Part shown: in pieces, positions 35,797 to 48,134 of the stretch
How positions within the stretch are numbered: position 1 is the first letter of the stretch
How the letters are laid out: every line of letters begins with the position of its first letter
NCBI GenBank assembly: GCA_023665205.1
Contig: JAMPEJ010000002.1
Span: 124,001-188,000, forward strand
Origin: Corallococcus sp.
Lineage (GTDB): Bacteria; Bacillota; Clostridia; Christensenellales; CAG-314
Direction of reading: 5' to 3'
DNA length: 64,000 bases
Notes under the pieces: generated by a model
What the model saw: the letters and a program-made list of their open reading frames with translations, nothing else
Told to the model about the DNA's origin: nothing
The model's database searches: none
Made by a program: the position numbers and the translations under genes

Positions 35797-37507
35797 TTGC
35801 ACCGCCTCCCATTTGACTGTCGTATATCTCCTTATAGGTTTTGCACTCTTTAAGCAATTGTTTGTGAGTTCCAAATCCCACAACTTTGCCGCAATCCAAC
35901 ACGTACACCTTGTCGCAACGCATTGCCGTGGCAGCACGCTGGGTAACTATTATTTGCGTTTTACCTTCCAAATACTTGTTCAGTTGCTTGCGTAGATTGG
36001 CCTCTGTAAGATAATCCAGCGCCGAAAAACTGTCGTCGAAAATATAAATTTGCGCAGGTTTCAAAATTGTCCTTGCTATATTGATACGCTGTTTTTGTCC
36101 GCCGGAAACGTTGTTTCCCGCTTGAGTCAACTTGTAGTCCAAACCTTCCTCGCGGCTTTGTACGAAATCCGTCATTTGCGCTATTGCAAGCGCTTGTAAC
36201 ACTTGTTCGTCTGTGGCGTCGCGGTTGCCCATTTTGACGTTTTCCTTAACGGTTCCTTCGAAAATCATACTTTTTTGCAGTGCTACCGCCACATTGTCCC
36301 GAACCGTTGCAGGGGACAGTTCGGCGTAATCGCGCCCTCCTATGTAACGTTTGCCGCCGATTGCCGAATAGAAATCCAATATCAATTTAACAAGCGTACT
36401 TTTTCCGCTTCCGGTGCCGCCAATTATGCCTACGATTTCTCCGTTTTGTATATCAAGAGATACGTCGGTCAAAGCGTTTGCCGCGGCGTTGTCATACGCA
36501 AAGTCAACGTTATCGAACTTGACGCTGCCGATTAGAACTTCGCCGCTGGATTGTTCGGTCTGCGTAGGCGCATCCAATATTGCCGATATACGGCGCAAAC
36601 TTACCTTTACGTGCGGAACAAAGGATATTGTCCAAGACAATATCATTACAGCGTTGGCAATAAGCGCAACGTATTGAATTGTGGCAAGTATGTTGCCGGC
36701 CTTTAACGTTTCCACCGATTGCAGACGGATTGCCCCGACGTAAATTATTACAACGGTAGCTGCGTTCAAAAAGAGCGAAGCCAACGGACTTATTATTCCG
36801 CTGATAGTGTTGGCCTTGACAAAACTGTTGCACATTTCGCTTGTTGCGCGTTTTGCGCGCTCGTGCTCGTGAGATTCCTTGTCGAAAGCCCGAACAACGC
36901 GTATGCCTGACAGGCGTTCGCGAATTATTCGATTTTGCACGTCGGTATATTCGTCGCCGCGCTGCCAGTGTTTTTCGAGAGTGGAACAGATAAGCGTAGT
37001 GATAACAAGCACAAGTACGGACACGCCAAGCAGAATGAGCGGCAACACCCAATCGCCGCGAAAAGACAATGCAATACCGCCGATAAACAATATCGGGCAA
37101 GAAATGATTACGTACGGCACTTGAGATATAGTTTCCTCCATCCAACCGATGTCGTCTGTTGTGCGCGTAAGCAAACTGCCGGTACCGATTTCCGAAAACT
37201 GTTCAAACGTCAAACGGTTGACCTTGTTAAACACTTCCCTGCGCATGTTGACCGCAATTTTAGAGGAAAAATTGCTACTGACTTTGTTTGTGACCAGTGC
37301 GCAAATAAACGCCGCGACGGCCAATGCAAAAATGACCGCGCCTTGCTTTACAACGTAGTCTAAATCTTGATTGCGAATACCCAGTTCCACGATGTCGCTC
37401 ATAACGAACGGCATAAACAACGTTGCAAGCGACCTGACTGCAAACAGAAACATCAAGAGCACTATTTCTTTTGTATAAGGTTTTATAAATTTCCAAAAAT
37501 ATTTCAT
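35789..37507 (-). CDS. ABC exporter half-transporter, first gene of a heterodimeric pair
   Basis: Partner half-transporter of about 572 residues starting MKYFWKFIKPYTKEIVLLMF; an ATG at 37546 would add 13 residues. No clear Shine-Dalgarno precedes either. Its ATPase domain has Walker A IGGTGSGKSTLVK, signature NVSGGQKQRINIARTILK and Walker B YIFDDSFSALD. After Walker B an Asp-Ser replaces the usual Glu-Ala, and the H-loop reads VTQRAAT with Gln instead of His, so this half has a degenerate catalytic site. That asymmetry is typical of BmrC/BmrD-like heterodimeric drug exporters. A leader ORF and terminator precede it. Confidence 0.92.
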   Translation of the reverse strand: MKYFWKFIKPYTKEIVLLMFLFAVRSLATLFMPFVMSDIVELGIRNQDLDYVVKQGAVIFALAVAAFICALVTNKVSSNFSSKIAVNMRREVFNKVNRLTFEQFSEIGTGSLLTRTTDDIGWMEETISQVPYVIISCPILFIGGIALSFRGDWVLPLILLGVSVLVLVITTLICSTLEKHWQRGDEYTDVQNRIIRERLSGIRVVRAFDKESHEHERAKRATSEMCNSFVKANTISGIISPLASLFLNAATVVIIYVGAIRLQSVETLKAGNILATIQYVALIANAVMILSWTISFVPHVKVSLRRISAILDAPTQTEQSSGEVLIGSVKFDNVDFAYDNAAANALTDVSLDIQNGEIVGIIGGTGSGKSTLVKLILDFYSAIGGKRYIGGRDYAELSPATVRDNVAVALQKSMIFEGTVKENVKMGNRDATDEQVLQALAIAQMTDFVQSREEGLDYKLTQAGNNVSGGQKQRINIARTILKPAQIYIFDDSFSALDYLTEANLRKQLNKYLEGKTQIIVTQRAATAMRCDKVYVLDCGKVVGFGTHKQLLKECKTYKEIYDSQMGGGANE

Positions 37508-37620
37508 AAATTCAGTTTTGCGGGGACTGCCCCTGTGCGTATACATGCCGACTAGATTTTTACTAAATCGGCGCAGCGTATTGGTTAAATAAGATATATC
37601 GATTTGCAATTGCAAAAAGC

Positions 37621-37654
37621 AATAAAAAATGCGTTCCCGACTTTTCGGAAACGC
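37621..37654 (-). terminator. Attenuator-like terminator between leader ORF and ABC genes
   Basis: A 10-bp stem (37631-37640 with 37645-37654, one G-U) and TTTTTT on the minus strand. CAAAAG and CTTTTG just upstream, after the leader stop, could form a competing hairpin. Confidence 0.85.
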
Positions 37655-37682
37655 ACGCAAAAGCAAATTGGCCTTTTGAAAT

Positions 37683-37751
37683 TCAGCAAAAAGCGCAAAG
37701 CAGGCAAGCGAAGTTTCCGATAGTTTGTAACGTATTAAGTTTTACGGTCAT
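37683..37751 (-). CDS. 22-residue leader peptide upstream of the ABC exporter
   Basis: A minimal ORF encoding MTVKLNTLQTIGNFACLLCA followed by Phe-Cys and a TGA stop. It has one of the best ribosome sites in the window, AAAGGAGG eight bases before the ATG. It lies between a promoter (37789-37817) and an intrinsic terminator that precedes the exporter genes. In B. subtilis bmrBCD, a leader peptide gene and terminator control a heterodimeric multidrug exporter by ribosome-mediated attenuation; the layout here is the same. The regulatory role is inference. Confidence 0.75.
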   Translation of the reverse strand: MTVKLNTLQTIGNFACLLCAFC

Positions 37752-37788
37752 TTCACTCACCTCCTTTATATTTTATTTTTATAACAAC

Positions 37789-37817
37789 AATTTACCACGC
37801 ACAAAAAATGCGGTCAA
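37789..37817 (-). promoter_or_regulatory. Promoter of the leader peptide/ABC exporter operon
   Basis: TTGACC (37812-37817) and TAAATT (37789-37794) on the minus strand with a 17-base spacer, followed by a short AT-rich leader to the strong ribosome site. Confidence 0.6.
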
Positions 37818-37955
37818 GCGTTTTACTGCTTTTTTACGATATTTTATTTTAACCGCAGAATACTTGGCGGATAAAATACAACGGAAACGTTATTTACAAA
37901 TTTGTATCGACAATGTTCTCCGCTTTTCGACAAACCGTACGATTTACGCGAAGTT

Positions 37956-38486
37956 TTACGCAGCGGGAAGTAAAGCCGTGATTTTTTCAACAAACATATT
38001 GACCAGCCAATTGCCGAAAAAGTTTTTGTCAAAATTCAAACCGCCGTAAATTTTGTTGACGAACCAACTGTTCAAGAAATCCGTTTGCAAATTAGCAATA
38101 AAGCCGGATGTTGCGCGAAGAACGATTGCCACTACGACGGCAAAAACCATGTACACCACCGCAACGGAAAAAATTGCGCCGAGCAATCTGTTGAGCCAAC
38201 CCAGAATGGGTATTTTGTTGACGAGTTTGGATATAAGTTTTGTGACGATAGCGTAGATAATACCCAACACCACAAACGTTATAGCGATTGCCGTAATATG
38301 TCGCCAAGTGTCCGATTGGATAACGCCGGAAAGCCATTTGTCCGGATAGGGCGATAAAAGGGACGTGCCCAAGCCGACGAGAAAAATGCCGGCAATGGCA
38401 AAAATCTGTCTTATAAAGCCTTTCCACAAACCCAAAATCAAACCGAGCGCCAAACAGCCCAATATTACGTAATCCAAAACTACCAT
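37956..38486 (-). CDS. cvpA: CvpA family membrane protein
   Basis: A 176-residue protein with four hydrophobic segments. The start VVLDYVILGCLALGLILGLW with the following GFIRQIF is typical of CvpA, which is named for colicin V production but has a general envelope-homeostasis role. It lies downstream of argS. Confidence 0.85.
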   Translation of the reverse strand: MVVLDYVILGCLALGLILGLWKGFIRQIFAIAGIFLVGLGTSLLSPYPDKWLSGVIQSDTWRHITAIAITFVVLGIIYAIVTKLISKLVNKIPILGWLNRLLGAIFSVAVVYMVFAVVVAIVLRATSGFIANLQTDFLNSWFVNKIYGGLNFDKNFFGNWLVNMFVEKITALLPAA

Positions 38487-38588
38487 AGTTTTTCTCCCGT
38501 GTTTATATTATTGACCGTTTTGCAGATGACAAAAACGGCTTAAATCCGTACGTTTAGAGCGTTACCGTGCGAATACTGCCACGGACGG

Positions 38589-40313
38589 TCACATTACGTC
38601 GGGCGCGTCGATACCCAAAAGAGCCAAACCTTTTTTAAGCACGATCTGCGTGGCGGAAACAACCTCCAAACGGGCGTTTTGTACGGACAGATGCTCGCCC
38701 AAAACGCGATGCTCGGCATAAAACTTGTTGAAAGCCTGCGCAATATCGATGAGCAACGAAGAAAGAATACTAGGTTCGTACTTATAGGCGGCATCCTTTA
38801 CCGCTTGTGGGAACGCCGCAAGCAATTTGCACAAACGCAGCGTTTCTACGTTATCGAGAGCGCGCATATCGTGCGCGATGCGGGCAAGACGCGACATGCC
38901 CGCTTTTTGCAACACGGAATTGCACCTCGCGTGCGTATATTGCAAATACGGCGCCGTTTCTCCGTCGAAATTCAGTACGCGATCGAAAGTGAACGTTATA
39001 TCCTTTATCTTGCTGTTTTCCAAAGCGGAAAACAACACGGCGCCAACGCCCACTTGCTCGGCAACTTGTTCTTTATTTTGCAAAGAAGGATTCTTGACGG
39101 AAATGATTTCTCGGGACTTTTCCACCGCTTTATCTATTACGTCCTTTAACAATACGACGTTGCCTTTTCGGGTGGACATTGCGCCGTCTTCAAGACTGAC
39201 CATACCGTAAGCCACATGGACAAGATCCTTTGCCCAAGGCAGACCGGCTAGTTCCAGCACTTTGAAAAATTGTTTGAAATGCAGATTTTGCTGATACGCC
39301 ACTACGTACAGACATTTGTCAAAGTCATACTCGGCCTTGCGCCAAACGGCAGCAGCAATATCACGCGTTGCGTACAAACTGCTTCCGTCGCTTTTTACAA
39401 GCAGACACGGCGGCATATCGTAGGCAGATAAGTCCACCACCTTTGCGCCTTGACTTTCGCTGATAAGACCTTTATCTTCCAACATTTTTAGAGGGGCGTC
39501 CATTTTGTCGTTGAAAAAACTTTCGCCGTTCCAACTGTCGAAATCCACGTTTAACCTTTTGTAAATACGCTTGACGTCGTCCAACGTTATTTTTTTGAAG
39601 AATTCGAATAATTTTTGTGCCTCGGCGTCGCCGCGTTCGATTTTGACAAACCACTCGCGCGCTTGTTCCGTAAGTTCCGGATGTTCAGCTTCCTCTTGAT
39701 GAAATTTTACGTACAGACGCTGCAGCTCTGCAACGCCGTCGCGTTCTACCGCAGTTTTATCTCCCCACAGTTTGTAAGCAACGATCATTTTGCCGAACTG
39801 CGTTCCGTAGTCGCCAAGATGATTGATACCCACAACGTTGTATCCGAGCGCTTTGTACAGTTTGTACAAACTACTGCCTATTGCCGTTGTGGAAAGATGC
39901 CCGATATGAAAAGACTTGCAGATATTAACGCTGCTGTAATCTATGCAGATCGTTTTGCCGTGCCCCTCTTCGCTTGTGCCGTAGGCTACGTCCGCCGCAG
40001 TGATACCGTAGATTGTTTCGCCCACAAACTTGGTACGGTCGATAAAAAAGTTCAAATAACCGTTGACCGGCTCTACTTTATTGATTATTTCGTCCGTTTC
40101 AATACGGTTTGCCAACTTCTGCGCAATAGCAACGGGGGACATACGCATTGCTTTGGCAAGGGAAAAACACGGAAAAGCGTAATCGCCGAAACTGTCGTCC
40201 GCAGTCTTAGTCACTGCCGATAAAACCGTATCAAGCGTCACGGGTTGATTTAACTCCTCTTGTTCAAGAGGAGTATAAATCAAATTTGCAATATGTTGTT
40301 TGTAATCAGTCAT
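38589..40313 (-). CDS. argS: Arginyl-tRNA synthetase
   Basis: Class I synthetase of 574 residues that charges tRNA-Arg. The HIGH motif FHIGHLSTTAIGSSLYKL (about 137) and the KMSKS-like MSTRKGNVVLL (about 380) are present, as are an N-terminal Arg-tRNA recognition domain and a C-terminal DALR anticodon-binding domain (about 450-574). It follows gyrA by 25 bases. Confidence 0.97.
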   Translation of the reverse strand: MTDYKQHIANLIYTPLEQEELNQPVTLDTVLSAVTKTADDSFGDYAFPCFSLAKAMRMSPVAIAQKLANRIETDEIINKVEPVNGYLNFFIDRTKFVGETIYGITAADVAYGTSEEGHGKTICIDYSSVNICKSFHIGHLSTTAIGSSLYKLYKALGYNVVGINHLGDYGTQFGKMIVAYKLWGDKTAVERDGVAELQRLYVKFHQEEAEHPELTEQAREWFVKIERGDAEAQKLFEFFKKITLDDVKRIYKRLNVDFDSWNGESFFNDKMDAPLKMLEDKGLISESQGAKVVDLSAYDMPPCLLVKSDGSSLYATRDIAAAVWRKAEYDFDKCLYVVAYQQNLHFKQFFKVLELAGLPWAKDLVHVAYGMVSLEDGAMSTRKGNVVLLKDVIDKAVEKSREIISVKNPSLQNKEQVAEQVGVGAVLFSALENSKIKDITFTFDRVLNFDGETAPYLQYTHARCNSVLQKAGMSRLARIAHDMRALDNVETLRLCKLLAAFPQAVKDAAYKYEPSILSSLLIDIAQAFNKFYAEHRVLGEHLSVQNARLEVVSATQIVLKKGLALLGIDAPDVM

Positions 40314-40338
40314 AAAAAGTAACCTTTACTAAAGGCGG

Positions 40339-42822
40339 TTATTCTTCGCCATCTTCGATTTCTTCCGCTTGAGCGGGGCTCTCCGACGCGCAAACTATTT
40401 GCGCCTCGCCCTTAAATTTCATTACGCGCACGCCCAACGTATCGCGGCCGATTTTGGAAACGTCCTTGGCGCGCATACGTATTACTACGCCGTTGTCGGC
40501 AATAAGCATAATGTCGTTGTCGGGGTTTATGAGTTTGAGATTGACCAGTTTTCCTGTTTTTGCGTTGAATACGCCGGCCTTGATACCTTTGCCCGCGCGG
40601 GATTGCAAACGGTAATCGATAAGTTCGCTGCGTTTGCCGTAACCGTTTTCCGAAATGGTAAGTACTTCCAGTCCGTTGCGCGCAACCGCCATATCCACAA
40701 CGTAGTCGCCGGCGTCCAACTTCATAGACTTGACACCCTGCGCTTCGCGCCCCATGGGACGCACTTCTTCCTCGGCAAAGCGGATGCACTTGCCTTCGTG
40801 ACTTGCCATCAAGATTTCGTCGTAACCGGTAGTCATATCTACGCCGATAAGTTCGTCGTCATCCACAAGGGTTATGGCAATTTTGCCCGTTTTGCGGATA
40901 GATTCGAATTCCGTAAGATTGGTCTTTTTGACCAAGCCGTTACGCGTTGCCATAAACAGGTTACCGCGGCTGTTTTCCTTGCGGGGGATGACAGCAGTCA
41001 CTTTTTCGCCGTTGTCCAATTGCAACAGGTTGACTATTGCGCGGCCGCGTGCGGTACGTTCCGCTTCGGGAACTTCGTATCCCTTGATACAATACACCTT
41101 ACCGCGGTTGGTAAAGAACAGCAAGTCGTCGTGCGTATTGGTGATAAACATATTTACGACGAAGTCTTCTTCGCGCGGTTTGTGCGCGGTAACGCCCTTG
41201 CCTCCGCGTTTTTGCGTGTGGTATTCGGTAACCGGCAGACGCTTGATATATCCCAAGTGAGTCATAGAAATAACCACGTCTTCCTTTTCGATAAGGTCGC
41301 CGATGTCGATTTCCGAGTAATCTGTGCAAATTTCCGTCTTGCGGGGTTCGCCGTACTTTTCGCGGATCTCTCCCAGTTCCGCCTTGATGATATCGGATAT
41401 ACGGGCAGGTTTTGCAAGAATATCGCGCAGATCCTTGATGAGAGCGTCCAGTTCTCTAAGTTCGTTACGCAAACTTTCCACTTCCAAGTGAGTAAGACGG
41501 GACAACTTCATTTCCAATATTGCGTTGGTTTGACGCTCGGACAGACCGAACTCCTTGCTTAACGCATTGGCGGCCGCTTGCTTATCGTCGCTCTTTTTGA
41601 TAATTGCAATAACTCTGTCGATGTTATCAAGAGCGATAACCAAACCTTCTATGATGTGATAACGGTCTTCCGCTTTTTCCAAATCGAACTTGGTGCGGCG
41701 AGTAACGACCTCGCGTTGGTGAGCGATATAATATGTAAGGATTTCTTTAAGCGACAAGATTTTGGGTTCGCCGTCGGCAAGCGCCAACAAAATTATACCG
41801 TCGGAAACCTGCATTTGCGTGTGTTTGAACAACGAATTCAAAACCACTTGAGCATTGGCGTCGCGTTTAAGTTCGAATACGATACGCATACCGTGACGGT
41901 CGCTTTCTTCACGGATATCGGAAATACCTTCCAATCGTTTGTCTTTGACCATTCCGGCAATGGTTTCTACCAGTTTGGCTTTGTTTACCTGATACGGAAG
42001 TTCCGTAACGATTATGCGCTGACGACCGTCGTGTTCCTCTATTTCCGTCTTGGCACGCACCAAAATGCTGCCCTTTCCGGTTTTGTAGGCGTTGCGAATG
42101 CCGACGCGTCCCATCATTATACCGCCGGTGGGAAAATCGGGCGCAGGAATAATGTGCATAAGTTCCTCTACCGTAATCTCAGGGTTATCCATTACGGCAA
42201 TGGCGCCGTCGATAACTTCACCGAGGTTGTGAGGAGGAATATTGGTTGCCATACCTACGGCAATACCGTCGGCGCCGTTTACCAACAAGTTGGGAAAACG
42301 GCTGGGCAGAACCGTGGGCTGCATAAGAGTGTTATCGAAGTTAGGGTAGAAGTCTACCGTATTTTTGTCTATCTCGCGCAGCATCTCCGACGCAATTTTG
42401 GACAAACGGGCCTCCGTGTAACGTTGCGCTGCCGGAGGGTCGCCGTCCACGCTGCCGAAGTTTCCCTGTCCGTCTACAAGCGGGCAGCGAATGGAAAAGT
42501 CCTGCGCCAAACGCACCAACGCTTCGTACACGGCGCTGTCTCCGTGGGGGTGATACTTACCCAACACGTCGCCGACGATACGCGCGCATTTGCGGTACGG
42601 CTTGTCGTTGTACAAATTGAGTTCGCCCATTGCGTACAAAATTCTGCGGTGAACGGGTTTCAAACCGTCGCGAACGTCGGGAATTGCACGGGACACGTTT
42701 ACCGCCATGGCGTAGGCAATGAACGATTTTTTCATTTCCTCTTCCATTTTGACGACTTTTACGTTGGTTTTGTCCAGCGCCTCTACGTAATCTATGTGAT
42801 GACCTTCTTGCTGTTTAGCCAT
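40339..42822 (-). CDS. gyrA: DNA gyrase subunit A
   Basis: Breakage-reunion subunit of gyrase, 827 residues. The active-site tyrosine lies in [16 protein letters not shown] (about residue 134). The quinolone region reads [20 protein letters not shown]; the residues equivalent to E. coli Ser83 and Asp87 are Ser and Glu, the usual susceptible state in Bacillota. The C-terminal beta-pinwheel begins with a GyrA box QKRGGKG, which separates it from ParC. It follows gyrB by 178 bases, a stretch in which I see no gene. Confidence 0.97.
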   Translation of the reverse strand: MAKQQEGHHIDYVEALDKTNVKVVKMEEEMKKSFIAYAMAVNVSRAIPDVRDGLKPVHRRILYAMGELNLYNDKPYRKCARIVGDVLGKYHPHGDSAVYEALVRLAQDFSIRCPLVDGQGNFGSVDGDPPAAQRYTEARLSKIASEMLREIDKNTVDFYPNFDNTLMQPTVLPSRFPNLLVNGADGIAVGMATNIPPHNLGEVIDGAIAVMDNPEITVEELMHIIPAPDFPTGGIMMGRVGIRNAYKTGKGSILVRAKTEIEEHDGRQRIIVTELPYQVNKAKLVETIAGMVKDKRLEGISDIREESDRHGMRIVFELKRDANAQVVLNSLFKHTQMQVSDGIILLALADGEPKILSLKEILTYYIAHQREVVTRRTKFDLEKAEDRYHIIEGLVIALDNIDRVIAIIKKSDDKQAAANALSKEFGLSERQTNAILEMKLSRLTHLEVESLRNELRELDALIKDLRDILAKPARISDIIKAELGEIREKYGEPRKTEICTDYSEIDIGDLIEKEDVVISMTHLGYIKRLPVTEYHTQKRGGKGVTAHKPREEDFVVNMFITNTHDDLLFFTNRGKVYCIKGYEVPEAERTARGRAIVNLLQLDNGEKVTAVIPRKENSRGNLFMATRNGLVKKTNLTEFESIRKTGKIAITLVDDDELIGVDMTTGYDEILMASHEGKCIRFAEEEVRPMGREAQGVKSMKLDAGDYVVDMAVARNGLEVLTISENGYGKRSELIDYRLQSRAGKGIKAGVFNAKTGKLVNLKLINPDNDIMLIADNGVVIRMRAKDVSKIGRDTLGVRVMKFKGEAQIVCASESPAQAEEIEDGEE

Positions 42823-43000
42823 GTTGATTTACTCCTTATATTAACCGATTAGTACGATTTTTACTCACTGAATTTGAATTTTCGAAAGCGGACAAGACGA
42901 GGCCGGCGCGCACTTCGCGACAGAAGTATACTTTGGGAGTACACTGCTTGGCGAAAATGCAAACACAAACGAAGTATTGCTACGCTTACAAACGCTCAAA

Positions 43001-44986
<1,986 letters not shown>

Positions 44987-45130
44987 TCACTATTTTTTAC
45001 AAGGCGCGCCGTTTAAGGGCGAGAAATGCGTTATTTCGGCAAAAAGGGGCAAAGACGAAGGTTGACACATACGGCGTGTTTTTGCCCGTAGAGCGAAAAT
45101 TTTGCACGGATGCGAGTATGCGTTTTGCGG

Positions 45131-45159
45131 TTGTATTATTGCAAAAAATGTGGTAAAAT
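45131..45159 (+). promoter_or_regulatory. Promoter of recF
   Basis: TTGTAT and TAAAAT with a 17-base spacer on the plus strand. It leaves a leader of about 135 bases before recF. No S4-domain or RemB-like gene is present between, although these often accompany recF. No DnaA-box cluster was recognised. Confidence 0.6.
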
Positions 45160-45300
45160 GTATAAGCAATATGGAATTAACCGTTTGTATCAAAACGACG
45201 GCGTCGTTGTCCTTTTGTCCCGCGCGTGCGTTTGCATACTTATACGAGGACAAAAAAACCGTACTTTGCCGAACGATATCCGTACAATAATGCTAATAAA

Positions 45301-46419
45301 ATGAAAATCACAGAAATACACACGGCCAATTACAGAAATCTGCAAAAACAAACAGTAACGCCGGGACAGGGACTCAACGTTTTTGTGGGCGACAACGCAC
45401 AAGGTAAAACAAACCTTGTAGAAAGCGTCTATTTGTGCTGCATAGGAAAAAGCCCACGCACAGACCGCGACAAAGATTTGGTGACTTGGGGACAAGATAA
45501 AGCGTATGTAAAAATAAAATACGTAAGCAAATTCGGCAAAGGCGAGATAGAAATAAACCTTGCACAAAACGCTAAAAAACAAATTATAGTAAACGGGGCG
45601 CAAATCGCCAAGGTCGGCGAATTGATGGGATACCTGAACTGTATCTACTTTTCTCCCAACGAGATAAGAATAATCAGTCAATCTCCGCAAGAACGCAGAC
45701 GTTTTATGGACATAGACTTGTGCCAGACGGACAAAAACTATTTTTACAGTTTGGTACGCTTTAACAAAGCGCTTGTGCAGCGCAACAACGCGCTAAAACA
45801 GGCATACGACTTGGACGACGCAAAAGAAAGCGTCTTTGCTTGGGACAAGCTGTTGGCGGAAGAGGCCGCACGTATAGTACCAAAACGCCGCGAATTTTGC
45901 GAAAAACTGAAAACCTTGGCAAAGACCGCACACGAAAAACTGACGGACGGCAAGGAAACTTTGGAACTCAACTACGTTACGCAATTGCAAGGCGAAACGG
46001 CCAAAGAAACTTACAAATACTTGCTGCAATTACTGCAAAACAATTTGGAAAAAGACTTCGGACTGCGCCACACAAGCGCAGGCTGTCAACGCGACGATAT
46101 TGCAATAAAAATAAACGGCGCAGACGTCAGAAACTTCGGCAGTCAAGGACAATTGCGCACCACCGCGCTGTCCTTGAAACTTGCGGAACTGGCAATATTC
46201 AAAAATTTGATCGGCGAATACCCCGTATTGATACTGGACGACGTGCTGTCGGAATTGGATGCCGACAGACAGCGCAGATTGTTAAATTTCGATCCCGAAC
46301 TGCAAATATTGCTTACCAGCGCCACCGATATTTCGCACAAACTGATGGAAGCGCAATACAAAGTATTTGAGATCCGCGCCGGAGTTTGTACCGAAAAAGA
46401 TAACGTAAAAATGTTATAA
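45301..46419 (+). CDS. recF: DNA replication and repair protein RecF
   Basis: SMC-like ABC ATPase of 372 residues that loads RecA at gaps. It starts MKITEIHTANYRNLQ, with Walker A VGDNAQGKTNLVESVYLCCI (about 34), signature segment SQGQLRTTALSLKLAEL (about 280) and Walker B PVLILDDVLSELDADRQRRL. It diverges from gyrB; dnaA and dnaN are not in the window. Confidence 0.96.
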   Translation: MKITEIHTANYRNLQKQTVTPGQGLNVFVGDNAQGKTNLVESVYLCCIGKSPRTDRDKDLVTWGQDKAYVKIKYVSKFGKGEIEINLAQNAKKQIIVNGAQIAKVGELMGYLNCIYFSPNEIRIISQSPQERRRFMDIDLCQTDKNYFYSLVRFNKALVQRNNALKQAYDLDDAKESVFAWDKLLAEEAARIVPKRREFCEKLKTLAKTAHEKLTDGKETLELNYVTQLQGETAKETYKYLLQLLQNNLEKDFGLRHTSAGCQRDDIAIKINGADVRNFGSQGQLRTTALSLKLAELAIFKNLIGEYPVLILDDVLSELDADRQRRLLNFDPELQILLTSATDISHKLMEAQYKVFEIRAGVCTEKDNVKML

Positions 46420-46435
46420 CGATTTTGACGCAACG

Positions 46436-46469
46436 AGGAACGCGAAAAATTTTCCGCCGTTCCTTTTTT
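46436..46469 (+). terminator. Terminator after recF
   Basis: Arms AGGAACG and CGTTCCT (46436-46442, 46458-46464) followed by six T. Confidence 0.85.
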
Positions 46470-46523
46470 GTACGAAAAAAGTTTTTATAAGCGACGACAC
46501 CGAAAATATTACTTTTCGATTGC

Positions 46524-46552
46524 TTGTAATAAACGCCTGCTTTTGATATAAT
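46524..46552 (+). promoter_or_regulatory. Promoter of the surface-protein pair
   Basis: TTGTAA and a perfect TATAAT spaced by 17 bases, with a leader of about 120 bases to the next ATG. Confidence 0.7.
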
Positions 46553-46677
46553 AAAAATATAGATTGCTTTTTTAGAATTTGTATAAAATAAAACGGTTTA
46601 GCTGATTTTGGTTTCATTAAATTTGTAGTTTTGCGATACGGTACGAATAAATTATAAAACGATTAGGGAGACTGAGT

Positions 46678-48093
46678 ATGAGAATAAAAATTTTATCGGC
46701 AGTTTTTGCCATAGTTCTCGGCTTGAATTTGTCAACGATTTGTTTAGCGGGGAATATTTATGACAAAACAAATAGCGCAAGCGCAGACGCAGCCGTTTCC
46801 GACGCTACGGCTCCCCTCGCGGACGAAACCGTAACAATGCAGGAAATCGCGGCATTTTTGAACGGCAAAAACGAGCACTATCCATTATCCGACGAATTTA
46901 TCGAAAGATATCAGCAAACAAGCGGAGGCTACATCGCGACTGCAAAAACGAAGGGACTTGTGGTAGACAAAACAAAACACGAGCCCAACCAAAAATGGCA
47001 CTTTTTCGATTCTTGGCTTTACCCGAGCATAGACGACGGAACTATTACTTGGGACGCCGACGCAAAAAAGAGAGTTTACACAGGGCTTCTGTGTCCGGAG
47101 TTACTGCTTTGGATATACGAGGCTTCCGGCGTCGATCCCGTCAAGGTTAAGGCGGCAAAGGAAGTTGCAGAGCAAGGCAAGTCGGCAGGCACAAACGTTT
47201 CCACCACCGCAAAAAACATGAGAGCGTGCGTCCCTTGGGAAGACATAGCGGACGCGATAAAATCGGCCAACGCGGAAACAAGCGTATCGCTTAACCCGAA
47301 ATCGTTGTCGTTGACCGAAGGACAGGAAGCGACGGTGACCGCCACCGTAATATCCGACGATACGCCGAGCGATCTCCGTTGGAGCGTAACCGAAGGCGCC
47401 GATGTAATAACGATCACTCCAAGCGGCAACCAAGCGACGGTCAAGGCCGTTACAAAAGGCACCGCAAAGATAAAAGCGTCCCTCAGCGATTCCGTATTTG
47501 CCGAATGCACCGTAACCGTGCGCGAACAAGGCTCGATTACCGACCTGTTCGTTACAAAATACAACTTTTCAGGAACCAGCACCGCGCAGATAAAAACGGT
47601 AGAAAACGCTTTTGCCGCATTGGTACCGGACGGCGAGGGCGACGGAATTGTTACTGCGGTAAGCCAAATATCCTACGTTTACGGCGGAGGGAGCGGCGGC
47701 AGCACGTCAAGCGGAACCAACTGGAAATCCACGGATATGATAAAGTTGGGGACAGGCTCCGTTACGGGAAGCATAACGTTTACCCTAAGCGCCGAAGTAA
47801 ACCGTATCAAAATTACAGGCTACGTCGGCAACACAAAGTGTGAAATACGAGTCGGAGACGGCAATTCGACCGACTGGACGGATGACGCCGACGACGGCAA
47901 AACAACTACGCACGTTTGTTCCGATATGAAAGTGATCGGAAAAGATGCCTTGGAAGAAGGTCAGCCTTTGTCTATTTACGTCGATTTCCATAGCACTTCC
48001 AGCGTGACCATCGCCACTATCAATACCACTTCTACAAAATATCCGTTGTATATTACGTCTATAGAGTTTTTTCTGACAGACGCGGCGCAATAA
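46678..48093 (+). CDS. Secreted protein with bacterial Ig-like (Big_2) domain
   Basis: A 471-residue exported protein. A signal peptide (about 1-25, cleavage likely after CLA) is followed by an unrecognised domain (about 40-195), a Big_2 immunoglobulin-like domain (about 203-282, with SLNPKSLSLTEGQEATVTAT and AVTKGTAKIKASLSDSVF) and a beta-rich Ser/Gly/Thr-rich C-terminal part that may bind carbohydrate. There is no LPXTG motif or membrane anchor. It is probably secreted or held by its domains; the ligand is unknown. GGGAG precedes the ATG. Confidence 0.8.
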   Translation: MRIKILSAVFAIVLGLNLSTICLAGNIYDKTNSASADAAVSDATAPLADETVTMQEIAAFLNGKNEHYPLSDEFIERYQQTSGGYIATAKTKGLVVDKTKHEPNQKWHFFDSWLYPSIDDGTITWDADAKKRVYTGLLCPELLLWIYEASGVDPVKVKAAKEVAEQGKSAGTNVSTTAKNMRACVPWEDIADAIKSANAETSVSLNPKSLSLTEGQEATVTATVISDDTPSDLRWSVTEGADVITITPSGNQATVKAVTKGTAKIKASLSDSVFAECTVTVREQGSITDLFVTKYNFSGTSTAQIKTVENAFAALVPDGEGDGIVTAVSQISYVYGGGSGGSTSSGTNWKSTDMIKLGTGSVTGSITFTLSAEVNRIKITGYVGNTKCEIRVGDGNSTDWTDDADDGKTTTHVCSDMKVIGKDALEEGQPLSIYVDFHSTSSVTIATINTTSTKYPLYITSIEFFLTDAAQ

Positions 48094-48134
48094 AAAACGG
48101 GGAATAATTGAAAAAATCCAAAGAGGTAATTGTG

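Noticed and set aside
45158-45304. Small gene (S4-domain RlbA or RemB) before recF
   Set aside because: The short frames there start inside or next to the -10 box, have no ribosome site and do not resemble RlbA or RemB.
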